Shown here: piece after piece, positions 1 through 8,728 of the stretch
Position numbering within the stretch: position 1 is the stretch's first letter
How the letters are laid out: each line of letters begins with the position of its first letter
Translations under genes and position numbers: made by a program
Assembly (NCBI GenBank): GCA_000722615.1
Contig: JOKI01000018.1
Span: 42,901-106,900 of the forward strand
DNA length: 64,000 nucleotides
Direction of reading: 5' to 3'
Source of the DNA: Pseudorhizobium pelagicum
GTDB lineage: Bacteria; Pseudomonadota; Alphaproteobacteria; Rhizobiales; Rhizobiaceae
Notes under the pieces: model-generated
Databases searched by the model: none
What the model saw: only the letters and a program-made list of their open reading frames with translations
What the model was told of the DNA's origin: nothing

Positions 1-695
1 GCGGCCGCGGCGCGCCGGCAAAAATCGACCTCTTCGTAGTACAGGAAGTAGGATTCGTCGAGCAAGCCGACCTCGTCGAGGAGCTTGCTCCTGACCAGCA
101 TCGCCGCACCCGAGACCCAGTCCACCCGCACGGGGTCTTCGCCGGTCGAGGCGGCCACCTGCCACTTGCCCAAAACCTTGCTGACGGGGCCGAGCTTTGC
201 CTCACTTTCGAACTCTCCCAGGATCGAGGGGAAGCGGAAGGCGCAGGCCTGTGGCGTCCCGTCGGGATCTTCCAGCCGCGCACCGGCAATCCCGACTGGC
301 GGATGTGATTCGACGAACTCGAGGAGCGGCCGAAGGCCGTTTGGGCGAACGACGGTGTCGGGATTGAGGAACAGAACATGGCGCGGCTTGCCCAGTGTAC
401 TGCAGGCATGCGCATAGGCGCAATTGTTGGCATGCGAGAAGCCGAGATTGGTCTCAAGTGCAAGAAGATGGGCCCGCTGTTGCCAACCACGCGCGGCGAT
501 TTCCGACTGCAATCCTTCCACCGAACCGTCGCCAGATGCACCGTCTGCAACAATAACGGCGCCATCGGAAGGCAGCGTCACCCCCTCAAGCAGCGACTCG
601 AGGCAGTCGATCACGAGATCGGCGGTACGATAGTTGACGATGATGACCAGCAGACCCGGGGCAGCTGCAGCCGGTTCATTGCGCAAAGCGCTCAT
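1..695 (-). CDS. Glycosyltransferase family 2, partial (3' end outside window)
   Basis: Family 2 glycosyltransferase of which only about 231 N-terminal residues lie in the window. Such enzymes add a sugar from a nucleotide donor to a lipid-linked repeat unit on the cytoplasmic side of the inner membrane. Seen: the GT-A opening LLVIIVNYRTADL near residue 15, ADGASGDGS near 50, the donor-site acidic motif FLNPDTVV near 109, and the acceptor-side stretches WVSGAAMLVRS and YEEVDF close to the edge, in the order typical of rhamnosyl-type GT2 enzymes. The ATG overlaps the TGA of the upstream kinase-like gene (ATGA), so it is coupled to the export operon. The donor sugar cannot be read from sequence; rhamnose is only suggested by the rml genes further along. 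Confidence 0.85.
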   Translation of the reverse strand, partial: MSALRNEPAAAAPGLLVIIVNYRTADLVIDCLESLLEGVTLPSDGAVIVADGASGDGSVEGLQSEIAARGWQQRAHLLALETNLGFSHANNCAYAHACSTLGKPRHVLFLNPDTVVRPNGLRPLLEFVESHPPVGIAGARLEDPDGTPQACAFRFPSILGEFESEAKLGPVSKVLGKWQVAASTGEDPVRVDWVSGAAMLVRSKLLDEVGLLDESYFLYYEEVDFCRRAAA

Positions 696-1483
696 AGGCC
701 GTGCCTCTGTGCCTTGTTGAGCACCACCTGCACGGTCTGATGCGGCTGGAAATAGCTCTGGCACACAGCCACCTCTGCGCGCGTCGACTGGCCCGCCGCG
801 ACGACAAGCACGACGACGTCGGCGGCGGCAACGATGGGAGGGGCCTCATCGAAACCCAGCATTGCCGCCAGATCGACGACGATGACCGCCGGCTGCAGGA
901 CCTGCCGAACCTGTTGCAGATCGTCTGCCAGTTGATGCGGTCGGAATTTCCGCTCCTGGCCACATGCCGGGCGCAGAAGATCAAGCCGCACGCCTTGCGC
1001 ATCGAGCCGGACGTGGCCGCCAAGCTGCCTGTCTCGGGACGGATTGGACAAAGGCGCAAGGCCGAGCAGGGATCCTGCGGCCGGAGCTGCGCCATTGCCG
1101 TCCACCAGGAGAACGCCGCCCGTTGTCGATCGCGCGAAGCTGAAGGCAAGATTGATGGCGGTGACCGACGTGCCGCATCCACAAGCCGGTGCGGTGACGG
1201 CAACCATCAGAGAGCCCGATCCCTTGGGCGCCTGGCTTATCTGGTTGCGCAAGATGTCATAGGCGCGCGTGATGCGGTGGTCGGCGCGCCAGGCAACAAT
1301 CCGGTGACCCTCCAGATAGGTCAAGCTCAACCCATGCACATGGGTTGGATCACGCGGAAAGGCTTCAGCAGAGGCCGGTTGCTCTAGATGATGCCGCCCG
1401 GCAGATGCGGTGCTCCTGAGGTTGACCGCATCGGTGTCGTCATCGAGCCGGCTGTGCGCGGTGATGGTCTTCATCATCTCCAT
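692..1483 (-). CDS. BY-kinase-like exopolysaccharide ATPase with degenerate P-loop
   Basis: 263-residue cytoplasmic protein resembling the CpsD/CapB or ExoP C-terminal ATPase domain that partners a Wzz-type co-polymerase. The fold-defining segment is APACGCGTSVTAIN (about 98-111) followed by VLLVDGN (124-130). These align with the Walker A and Walker A' motifs of bacterial tyrosine kinases, but the P-loop lysine is replaced by Thr105 and the second Asp of Walker A' is Asn130. The C-terminus ends without the usual tyrosine cluster. It lies 58 bp after the Wzz-like gene and overlaps the next GT by 4 bp, so its place in the operon is that of the kinase. Seen: motif loss. Inferred: it is a catalytically weak or structural paralogue rather than an active tyrosine autokinase. 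Confidence 0.75.
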   Translation of the reverse strand: MEMMKTITAHSRLDDDTDAVNLRSTASAGRHHLEQPASAEAFPRDPTHVHGLSLTYLEGHRIVAWRADHRITRAYDILRNQISQAPKGSGSLMVAVTAPACGCGTSVTAINLAFSFARSTTGGVLLVDGNGAAPAAGSLLGLAPLSNPSRDRQLGGHVRLDAQGVRLDLLRPACGQERKFRPHQLADDLQQVRQVLQPAVIVVDLAAMLGFDEAPPIVAAADVVVLVVAAGQSTRAEVAVCQSYFQPHQTVQVVLNKAQRHGL

Positions 1484-1541
1484 TCGAGCGGTCCCTTGTT
1501 ATGTTCCGGCTGCACCATGCATCTTGCCGACATGCGTTGAA

Positions 1542-2978
1542 CTAACCTGCCCTTGTGCCCGCTGCCGGCCGCGGCGGTCGCCAAGACGGCACCATCACCA
1601 GTGTCTGTCCGGCCAGTGCCTCCTGGAGGTCGAAGGCGCCGCGAATGCGCCGATCGGCAACATCGAAGGCAAGCAATCCGCCAAGCCCGGCACCTGCGCA
1701 TGCGATGGCAAGAGCGGCAAACAGGAGAAGGCGGCGGGGCCCTGACGGGCTCCTGGGCAGCAGCGGCGGCTCCAGGAGCTCGACATGCAAGGCAGCATCG
1801 TTGCGCTCCAGGCGTTCTCCCATCAAAGCCGTTGCCAGGCGTCCCTTCATTTCATTCAAGGCCGGCTGCAACGCCTCCCGTTCGGTGTCGATCGCCGCCA
1901 GCCGCTCCTCCATGTCCGCCACCCTGGCGATGGTTTGCTTCAGGGTGACGATGCGGCCATCGAGCTGCAGGCGGCGTTCAGCCAGTCCCTCCCTGCGGGG
2001 TCTGGCCTGGCTCAGACGTTCCGACAACAGTGCCAGTTCCGGCGCAAACGAGATCGCAGCAATGCTTGGGGCCTTGGTCGGGAGCGCGTCGTAGCCTGCA
2101 GCCAGATCAATCGCCTTTTGCCGGAGCAGGCGCATTTGCGGATGCTGATCGGTGTAGACCAGACGCTTGTCGGCAATCTCGATTTCGACCTCGGCGATCT
2201 GGGATCGCAGCTGCCCGGCGGGACCATGTTCTTCCAGCCCGACGCGCAGCTGCGCGTCAAGCAACTCGAGCTCCTCCTCGCTGGCACGCAGTGCTTGCTG
2301 AACGACAACAAGCTCCTCTTCGCGCGCCTGCAGTTCGATCAGCATGGCCGGCAGACGGCTGGGCTGCGCATCCCGATTGGCATCCACGATGGTTGCCCGC
2401 TCGGTATCGCGCATGCTCAACCGCGCCGCCAGATCCTCCACCTCCCTTTGCAGGAATTCCGTGGTCTCGGAGGCCCGCTGGGTTCGCAGGCGGCGGTTCT
2501 CTTCGATGACCATGCGCACCAGCTCGTCGACGACCGCCACTGTCTTGCCGGCTATCGGGTGCTCGAAGCCGAGCAGCACGGAGGCGCTGCCGGTTGAACC
2601 GTCTGAGCCCTCGTTGAAGGTCGTGCGCAGCGTGATCTGGTTGCGCATGCGTCCGGCGATGGCGGCCGGCTCGGCGGTTGTCGCAAGCTCGGGATAAAGC
2701 TGCAGGCGTTCAGCGAGTGCCGCCAGATTTGAACGCGAGAGCACACGCTGGTCGATGAATCGCAGCCGGTCGTTTGTCACTGTCGGAGAAACAAGCGACG
2801 ACGGAATCTGCTGGAATTCCATCACCAGGAGCGCTTCGCTGTAGAACGGCCGGGTGATATTGGAGATCGCGTAGACACCGATGCCCAGAACCAAAAGGGC
2901 CGGCGCAGCCACGTGCCAGGGGTGCCGGAGAGCCAGTCCGAGGTAGTAAAGGGCGGTGCGCCACAGCATTTCGATCAT
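1542..2978 (-). CDS. Wzz/GumC/ExoP-type polysaccharide co-polymerase
   Basis: 478-residue inner-membrane protein that controls chain length and couples polymerisation to export. It has one hydrophobic segment near residues 20-40 (WHVAAPALLVLGIGVYAI), a long periplasmic region with heptad-like coiled coil from about 180 to 400, and a second hydrophobic segment near 425-450 (LLLFAALAIACAGAGL) followed by a short cytoplasmic tail. This is the two-TM PCP-2 layout without a fused kinase domain; the kinase-like domain is the separate downstream gene. Its start overlaps the stop of the wza-like gene (ATGA). A proline near the second TM (LLPRSPSGPRR) matches the PCP signature region. Confidence 0.85.
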   Translation of the reverse strand: MIEMLWRTALYYLGLALRHPWHVAAPALLVLGIGVYAISNITRPFYSEALLVMEFQQIPSSLVSPTVTNDRLRFIDQRVLSRSNLAALAERLQLYPELATTAEPAAIAGRMRNQITLRTTFNEGSDGSTGSASVLLGFEHPIAGKTVAVVDELVRMVIEENRRLRTQRASETTEFLQREVEDLAARLSMRDTERATIVDANRDAQPSRLPAMLIELQAREEELVVVQQALRASEEELELLDAQLRVGLEEHGPAGQLRSQIAEVEIEIADKRLVYTDQHPQMRLLRQKAIDLAAGYDALPTKAPSIAAISFAPELALLSERLSQARPRREGLAERRLQLDGRIVTLKQTIARVADMEERLAAIDTEREALQPALNEMKGRLATALMGERLERNDAALHVELLEPPLLPRSPSGPRRLLLFAALAIACAGAGLGGLLAFDVADRRIRGAFDLQEALAGQTLVMVPSWRPPRPAAGTRAG

Positions 2979-4246
2979 CGGTCCTGCTCCTGGGTGGCTA
3001 CGGAGGCACTGGCCAAGGCGGCGGCGGAAGGCCCCTGATTTTCGTCGACGGCGGCCCCGATCTGCCCGGTCTGGGCGCTGTAGCTGACGCGCACGAGATC
3101 ATTGGGCTGGAGAGCGGATGTCTCCGCCGCCTCGATCTCCAGAGCTTCGCCGTTGCGGGAGCGGACAATGGTGTAGGCGATGGGCAGTTGCTCCTGCTCC
3201 TGAGCCGCCGCGGCGCTGGCGCCGTAAATCGACATGATGCGTCTGCTGTCGCTCAGGCGTGCGGCTGTCTCGGCCTGCTCGCGGCGGACAGCCTGAAGCT
3301 CGCTCAGCAGTTGCGTCTGCCGCTCCTGGCGCGCCGCGTCGTAGCGCGCTGCGTCGGCGATCTCGGCGCGCTCCAGCACCACCATCTCCGCCGACAACCT
3401 GCTGATCTGACCTTCCAGTTCGGCGATGTCGGCTTCGTGTGCATTCTTCTGGGAGCTTTCCGCGCCCCCCTTTTCGACGAGGCGCGAGACGCTGCGCAGG
3501 CGATCGCGTGCCAGCTCGATGCGCCGCGTGACCGCCTGAACCTGCTCTTCAAGAGCTGCGCGGCTTTGTTGGTTGAGAACGTCAGCCTGCTGTTGAGCCT
3601 GCTCCAGCATCGCGACACTGCGCGATCGAGCATCCAGCAGCATCTGTTCCTGAGCCATCAGAGGATCGTCAGCCGTCGTGCCCGGCGCTGAAAGGGTGTG
3701 CCGCCCTTCCAGCTCCGCCATCAGTCGAGCCTCGCGCGCCGCCAGTTCTCGCATCCGCTGCGCACCGTTGCTGACCTGGCGCCCGACAATGACGGAGCGA
3801 TCCTGATCTGCAGGCAGCACGGCTGCCCGATACAATCCTCCGGCAACGGTGAGGGCATGAAGAACGGTCATATGTGACCGGTAGGGATAGGCACCAGGCG
3901 TGGTGACTTCCCCGACGACATAAATGATCGGTTCGCGTCCCGGACGCAGCATCAAGGTGAGGTCAATGTCCTTGAAATAAGGCTGCAGGCGGTCGCGCAG
4001 CGCAGCCTCAAGCTCCAGCAATGTCAGGCCTTCTGCGCGCAGATGACCTGCCAAAGGAAAGGAAATGCCGCCGTCGGGCGCCACCACCCCGTCCCCACGC
4101 AGGTCCTCGGTTTGCGCCATCCATACCTGCACGGTGTCGCCCGGCTGCAGGGTGTAGGGCGACTGCGCCAACGGACCTTTCACACCGCCGGTGCAAAGCA
4201 GCAGGACGGTTAGTGCCAACCCAGGCCATTGCCTGCTTTTGATCAT
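2975..4246 (-). CDS. Wza/ExoF-like outer-membrane polysaccharide export protein
   Basis: Polysaccharide export protein of the Poly_export/SLBB family. The chosen start gives a clean signal peptide (MIKSRQWPGLALTVLLLC); a longer reading from 4276 adds ten residues before it. The Poly_export domain begins YTLQPGDTVQVW at about residue 30 and includes VAPDGGISFPLAGHL; an SLBB-like segment IYVVGEVTTPGAYPY follows near 105. From about 160 to 350 there is a long Gln/Glu/Arg-rich coiled coil, as in rhizobial ExoF rather than enteric Wza. No lipobox is obvious: a Cys occurs in the hydrophobic core but in LLLCTGG, a weak match. It is first in the export operon, divergent from the SGNH hydrolase gene. 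Confidence 0.85.
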   Translation of the reverse strand: MIKSRQWPGLALTVLLLCTGGVKGPLAQSPYTLQPGDTVQVWMAQTEDLRGDGVVAPDGGISFPLAGHLRAEGLTLLELEAALRDRLQPYFKDIDLTLMLRPGREPIIYVVGEVTTPGAYPYRSHMTVLHALTVAGGLYRAAVLPADQDRSVIVGRQVSNGAQRMRELAAREARLMAELEGRHTLSAPGTTADDPLMAQEQMLLDARSRSVAMLEQAQQQADVLNQQSRAALEEQVQAVTRRIELARDRLRSVSRLVEKGGAESSQKNAHEADIAELEGQISRLSAEMVVLERAEIADAARYDAARQERQTQLLSELQAVRREQAETAARLSDSRRIMSIYGASAAAAQEQEQLPIAYTIVRSRNGEALEIEAAETSALQPNDLVRVSYSAQTGQIGAAVDENQGPSAAALASASVATQEQDR

Positions 4247-4276
4247 CAGCTTACCCCCGTAGCCCCCAATCGACAT

Positions 4277-4495
4277 CGGTGAATACTACGAGGCCTTCGC
4301 TGGTTCTGAGAACAACGCACAAAGCGGTAGGCCGGGCTACCTCAAAGAGACAATGCCCTGACCCATTGACGTCTTTGGGAGCATCGCCCCACCGTTAGGC
4401 GCGGTTGCCGCAGGTTTTTCAGGCGGGCTACGATCCTGCCTGCACCCATTCGCGGATAGGCACCGCGGGTTGAGCAAGGTCGATGCCGCTGGAGG
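4277..4495. promoter_or_regulatory. Divergent intergenic region between export operon and SGNH/GT operon
   Basis: 219 bp separating two outward-reading EPS operons, so it must carry both promoters. I see no convincing sigma-70 boxes or long palindrome and cannot assign an operator. Confidence 0.4.
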
Positions 4496-5674
4496 ATGAT
4501 GAGGGTGCACCCGTGGATGGCGCTGTTGGGAGGATGGGTCGTGAGCATTGCAGTTGTCGGTGCGGCCGCAGGCGATATCCGCGGCGGCGCCAGTGACGAT
4601 CCCTCGCGGGAAGCCATCACCTTCCGGGAAGGCACGACCTCCCGGGAAGGCATCGACCGGCTGCCGCGCTCCATCCTGATCTCCGGACACAGCTTGACCG
4701 ATAGGCCTTTCCCGGAGTTGCTGCATCAGGCGCTCACGGCCCTGGGGGGCGACCTCACCGTGACGAGCCAGCAATTTCCAGGCGCATCAATCCGGGAGCG
4801 ATTGGGGCGTTCGGGGGATGGTGCCGCCGACGGTCTACGGTCGCGGGATAGAGCTCGGCCCGACTTCGCCGAGGTACTTGCGCAGCGCAACTTTGATGTT
4901 CTCATCATCACCGAGCGGAACGGCTTGCTCGATGCCCTGGCCTGGGAGGACACGGTTACATCGTTGCATGTGGCCCAGCAGCGGTTCCAGTCTGCAAATC
5001 CGGGCGCTTTGATCTATTTCTTTGTCCCCTGGAATGGTGTGTCTGACATCCGCGCGCCGCAGCAATGGATCCGGTATGAGCAGCAGGCGCATGTGATCTG
5101 GTCGTGTGTGGTCGCTGCCGCCAATGCACAAAGCGGCGCCGAAGGCCATCGCAGTGAGATCATCGTGCTTCCAACGGCTTTGGCGCTGGCCCATTTGACG
5201 CAAAGCCTGACGTCATCGCCGCAGGCCCCAGGCTTCGAGGGGCTCGACGACGGCGAAAGGATGCGCATGATCTTTGCCGACGACGTCCATTTGACGCCGC
5301 TTGGGGTATCGTACGTGTCCTTTCTCACCTCGGCCTGGCTCTCGGGAGCTGCTCCACGGCGGCCTGCATCGACGCAGGATGATCTGCAGACCCGACGACA
5401 GATCCACCTTCAGGACATCGGCCGCCGTTTTCTGCACCATCACCCATGGCCGCAGGCCCGGCAGGAGCGTTGTTCGTTGACACGGCGTCTGGCATTCGTG
5501 GCCCGCTACGTTGCCTATACGGGGCAAAGTGATCGGCAAGCGGGTCCTCTCGCTTATGGATGGCGGCAGTTCACTCGCCTGTTGCAGTTTACCTGGCATG
5601 TCTGGCGTGGTTTCGGTCGCGACGCCGGCAGGCCTGCAGCAACCGCGGCGACAACGGCAGGGGGACGGGCATGA
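4496..5674 (+). CDS. SGNH/GDSL-type hydrolase, probable polysaccharide esterase or acyl-modifying enzyme
   Basis: 392-residue exported protein. The N-terminus MALLGGWVVSIAVVGAAAG reads as a signal peptide. SGNH blocks are visible: ISGHSLTD (about residue 62) with the nucleophile Ser, FVPWNGVSD (about 181), and the C-terminal DDVHLTPLG (about 262) with the Asp-His pair. SGNH enzymes in EPS loci usually add or remove acetyl groups; that role here is inferred from neighbours. Start is uncertain: ATGs at 4496 and 4499 sit right on GGAGG, while GTG at 4505 has that GGAGG at good spacing. The TGA overlaps the ATG of the next GT (ATGA). Confidence 0.75.
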   Translation: MMRVHPWMALLGGWVVSIAVVGAAAGDIRGGASDDPSREAITFREGTTSREGIDRLPRSILISGHSLTDRPFPELLHQALTALGGDLTVTSQQFPGASIRERLGRSGDGAADGLRSRDRARPDFAEVLAQRNFDVLIITERNGLLDALAWEDTVTSLHVAQQRFQSANPGALIYFFVPWNGVSDIRAPQQWIRYEQQAHVIWSCVVAAANAQSGAEGHRSEIIVLPTALALAHLTQSLTSSPQAPGFEGLDDGERMRMIFADDVHLTPLGVSYVSFLTSAWLSGAAPRRPASTQDDLQTRRQIHLQDIGRRFLHHHPWPQARQERCSLTRRLAFVARYVAYTGQSDRQAGPLAYGWRQFTRLLQFTWHVWRGFGRDAGRPAATAATTAGGRA

Positions 5675-6981
5675 ACGACCGCATCGGCTTTCTCATCCCC
5701 GAGTTTCCGGGGCAGACGCATATCTTTCTGTGGCGCGAACGTCAGGCTCTGGCGGACCTTGGGATTGACGCAGAGCTGGTGTCGACGACAAGGCCGCCCA
5801 CCGGGATTGTCTCCCATTCATGGTCGCAGGTGGCGCGAAATGTCACGCTGTATTTGATGCCATTTTCGTTTCGCGACGGCGTCTTGGGCCTCATTGATCT
5901 TCTGGGTGCCGGTCCCGCGCGGTGGCGAGCGCTGTTCGGCGCCCTGCGACAGGCCGAGGCCGAGAGCCGCTGGGAGCGGCTTCGTCTTTTTGCCATGGTC
6001 CTGCCAGCCGCAAAGCTTGCCCGGGCCGCCAAGCGTCGCCGCTGGAGTCATCTGCATGTTCATTCCTGCGGCAACGCGGCCAATGTCGCGATGCTGTGCT
6101 CGATCCTCTCCGACGTGAGCTACAGTCTGACGCTGCACGGCCCCACGCTCGAGCTATACGGCGGCAACCAGCGACAGAAGTGGCGCCACAGCCGGTTTTC
6201 CACGGTCATCTCCAAGCGGCTGTACGGCGACGTGGTGGAGCGCCTTGGCCTTGTCCCCGCCGACAAGGTCCATGTTGCTGCCATGGGCGTTGATGTCGAT
6301 GCGATCCGGCGCCGCCAGCCGTACCGCTTCTGGTCGCCGGGGCAGCGGTGTCGTCTGTTCAGCTGCGGCAGGCTGAATGCCGTCAAAGGCCATGAGGACC
6401 TCTTGCAGGCTGTGTCTCTGTTGCGCAGCCGGGGGATCGATGCCCACCTTCGCATTGCCGGAGAGGATGAACAGGGCGGGCGCGGCTATCGCACGCGACT
6501 GGAACAGGAGATCCGGTACGCAGGCCTTGAAGAGTGCGTGACACTGCTGGGCGCGGTGAATGAGGAGCAGATCCGACAGGAGCTGGAAGCGGCCCACATC
6601 TTCGTGTTGGCCAGCCACAACGAAGGGATCTCCGTTGCCATCATGGAGGCGATGTCGATGGAGATGCCGGTTGTCGTCACGGACGTCGGTGGCAACTGCG
6701 AACTGATTGAGGAGGAGGTCGATGGCCTTCTTGTCCCGGACGCACAGCCGGAGGAACTGGCGCAGGCCGTGATGCGCGTTCTTACCGACCAAGAGCTTGC
6801 CGTCAGACTGCAGGGCAACGCGCGCGCCAAGATCATCGCGCACTTCAATCACCATATCAGCGCCGCCAAGCTTGCTGCCCGTTTGGCCGGCGGCAGCGCG
6901 GTGGGCTCGACGGGGGCTCATACCTCAATATGGCTAGGACAATCATCCGAAGGCGTATCTGCAATCGGCGCACAGATATGA
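5671..6981 (+). CDS. Glycosyltransferase family 4 (GT-B)
   Basis: Retaining GT4 enzyme of about 436 residues, expected in the cytoplasm at the inner membrane. The start is the ATG overlapping the upstream TGA; it gives MNDRIGFLIPEFPGQTHIF, the usual first beta strand and Gly-rich N-terminal motif, and is preferred to a longer in-frame reading from 5560. LFSCGRLNAVKGHEDLL near residue 225 opens the C-terminal nucleotide-binding domain. The E-x7-E element lies in NEGISVAIMEAMSMEMPVVV, followed by TDVGGNCELI and DGLLVPD. It is the second gene of the plus-strand EPS operon. The sugar transferred is unknown. Confidence 0.85.
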   Translation: MNDRIGFLIPEFPGQTHIFLWRERQALADLGIDAELVSTTRPPTGIVSHSWSQVARNVTLYLMPFSFRDGVLGLIDLLGAGPARWRALFGALRQAEAESRWERLRLFAMVLPAAKLARAAKRRRWSHLHVHSCGNAANVAMLCSILSDVSYSLTLHGPTLELYGGNQRQKWRHSRFSTVISKRLYGDVVERLGLVPADKVHVAAMGVDVDAIRRRQPYRFWSPGQRCRLFSCGRLNAVKGHEDLLQAVSLLRSRGIDAHLRIAGEDEQGGRGYRTRLEQEIRYAGLEECVTLLGAVNEEQIRQELEAAHIFVLASHNEGISVAIMEAMSMEMPVVVTDVGGNCELIEEEVDGLLVPDAQPEELAQAVMRVLTDQELAVRLQGNARAKIIAHFNHHISAAKLAARLAGGSAVGSTGAHTSIWLGQSSEGVSAIGAQI

Positions 6982-7004
6982 AATGATCCCACCGAGCCGC
7001 CTGC

Positions 7005-8090
7005 ATGCAGGTGTGGCTCCAGCCGAACGGGTCAGGGGATCAGATGTTGTCTTGGCGGCCAGTCAGCCATTTTGGCAGAAAAGCAATCGGATGCGGCGAG
7101 GCGCAGCTCGATGCCGTCGCCGCCGAGCAATGGACGATTGCGCCGGCAACGCGCCGCTATATCCCGCCCGCGCGCTTCTTGCCGCACCACCTGGAACGCA
7201 TTCGCGCCACCAGATTTGGCAGCATCGCCGAGGTCGTCCGCGGCTTTCGCGGAGACTATGAGTCGGTTCAGCAGGCAACCGTCGCGCTTCGGCTGAGAGA
7301 TGTCGACCTCATCGACGGGACGCTCTACACAGGTCGTGCGGCCTACCCCTTGCGGCCGCGGCGTCGTCGGCTGCCGGTCTACGTGCGCCCGAAGGCCGCC
7401 ATGACCCAGGCGACCCTGTTTGAAAGCTGGATGGGCAATCGCTGGTTTGGCATGTGGCTCCTCGATGACTGCCTGACCTACCAGCTTGCCGCCGACAGCG
7501 GCCACCCGGTGCGCACGCGCGCGCCGGCCACCCGCCACCAGGAGGAATACTCCCGCCAGCTCCAGTTTTGCGCACAGCCGATTGCCGATATGCATTTCGA
7601 CGACCTTGTGGTCTTTCGCGACCACGGAAGCAACGAGGGCAAGCAACGCCGTGCCGATGCGCTGAAAGCGAAGCTGCGCGGGTCGGGCCTGTTTGCGAGG
7701 CATCCGGGGGTCTTCCTGTTGCGGGGTCAGACCGGCGATCGCCGGCTGTTGGTCAACGAGTGCGAGATCGCCGAACACTTCGCCAGACACCGGGGGTTTC
7801 GCGTCCTTGATCCGACATCGGCCACGCTTGCGGAGGTGATTGACGCCTGTGCGGGCGCCCGGGTCGTCGCAGGCGTCGAAGGCAGCCATCTGACGCATGG
7901 GCTTCAGATCATGCCCAATGACGCCGCACTCTTCGTGATCCAGCCGCCGGATCGGGTGGTTTCCATCCTCAAGGTGGTCACCGACCGTCAAGGACAGGCC
8001 TATGGCTTCGTCGTCGGAGAGGGCTCGCACGACGCCTTTTCTGTCGACTGGGACGATGTCTCGCGCACTCTCGACCTGGTGGTGGGATGA
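7005..8090 (+). CDS. Glycosyltransferase family 61 / DUF563 capsular biosynthesis protein
   Basis: 361-residue protein with the GT61 (DUF563) pattern: a variable N-terminal half with many Arg residues, then FDDLVVFRDHGSNEGKQRR near 200, and the conserved C-terminal core RRLLVNECEIAEHFARHRGF, followed by GARVVAGVEGSHLTHGLQIM near 285-305. The last stretch resembles the SxHGAxLxN region of GT61 members. Bacterial GT61 proteins of this kind sit in capsule and EPS clusters. Starts upstream of residue 1 are possible since the ribosome site is weak. The stop overlaps the ATGATG start of the acetyltransferase gene. Confidence 0.75.
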   Translation: MQVWLQPNGSGDQMLSWRPVSHFGRKAIGCGEAQLDAVAAEQWTIAPATRRYIPPARFLPHHLERIRATRFGSIAEVVRGFRGDYESVQQATVALRLRDVDLIDGTLYTGRAAYPLRPRRRRLPVYVRPKAAMTQATLFESWMGNRWFGMWLLDDCLTYQLAADSGHPVRTRAPATRHQEEYSRQLQFCAQPIADMHFDDLVVFRDHGSNEGKQRRADALKAKLRGSGLFARHPGVFLLRGQTGDRRLLVNECEIAEHFARHRGFRVLDPTSATLAEVIDACAGARVVAGVEGSHLTHGLQIMPNDAALFVIQPPDRVVSILKVVTDRQGQAYGFVVGEGSHDAFSVDWDDVSRTLDLVVG

Positions 8091-8728
8091 TGGCGAAGAG
8101 ACCCTCCGGCACGGTCCTCGACGAGTGCAACGCCCAGACGCGGCCACTATCCGGCGTTCGGCCGAAACGGTCGATGCTCCATGAGGTGCAGCTGGACTAC
8201 CGGCGGCATGGAAGCACGCTGTTCAACGCTGCGTTTCTGGCTCTGCTGACCTATCGGCTTGGGCGCTGGAGCGAAAGTCGCCGGCGCCGCTGGTCGCGCT
8301 TCCTGGCCCGCAAACTCTATGCTGCCGTTCACGCCCCCGTGGCGACCTTGACGCGGATCTGGATCCCGCCGGCGGTGACCTTGGGGGAGGGGTTCCATAT
8401 CATCCATGCCGAGGGGTCGTTGTCCATCCATCCCGACACGGTGATCGGCAAGCGCTGCGGCGTCATGCACAATGTTACCATCGGCACCAATATGACGTCA
8501 GGAGCGCCGGTGATCGGCGACGACGTGTTTATCGGCGTCAACGCAACGGTGCTGGGCCCGATCCGCATCGGCGACAGGGTACGCATTGCGGCCAACACTG
8601 CGGTTTCCACCCACGTCCCGTCCGACTGCATTGTGGTTGGCTCTCCAGCCCGGCTCTACCCGCGGCTGGGCCCGTTTTGTCGTGAGCCGGATCGGCAGGA
8701 CCCCGCCAGAGGACGCATCCATGACTAG
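8087..8728 (+). CDS. Serine O-acetyltransferase-like hexapeptide acyltransferase
   Basis: 213-residue protein of the CysE/LpxA-like left-handed beta-helix group. The helix is visible from about residue 95 as hexapeptide turns (LGEGFHIIHAEGSL, VIGKRCGVMHNVTIG, VIGDDVFIGVNATVLG, IRIGDRVRIAANTAVS) and ends with the trimer clamp VGSPARLY. Two His residues (IIH and VMHN) correspond to the catalytic and substrate-binding positions of serine acetyltransferases. In EPS operons such proteins usually acetylate sugars, so that is the more likely job than cysteine synthesis. The two possible ATG starts overlap the upstream stop. Confidence 0.8.
   Translation: MMAKRPSGTVLDECNAQTRPLSGVRPKRSMLHEVQLDYRRHGSTLFNAAFLALLTYRLGRWSESRRRRWSRFLARKLYAAVHAPVATLTRIWIPPAVTLGEGFHIIHAEGSLSIHPDTVIGKRCGVMHNVTIGTNMTSGAPVIGDDVFIGVNATVLGPIRIGDRVRIAANTAVSTHVPSDCIVVGSPARLYPRLGPFCREPDRQDPARGRIHD

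Noticed and set aside
1-17. Adjacent NotI (GCGGCCGC) and AscI (GGCGCGCC) sites at the left edge, like a cloning linker.
   Set aside because: The bases read in frame as the RRAAA end of the visible GT2 segment after EEVDFC, which is natural for the family, so a vector junction is not needed to explain them.
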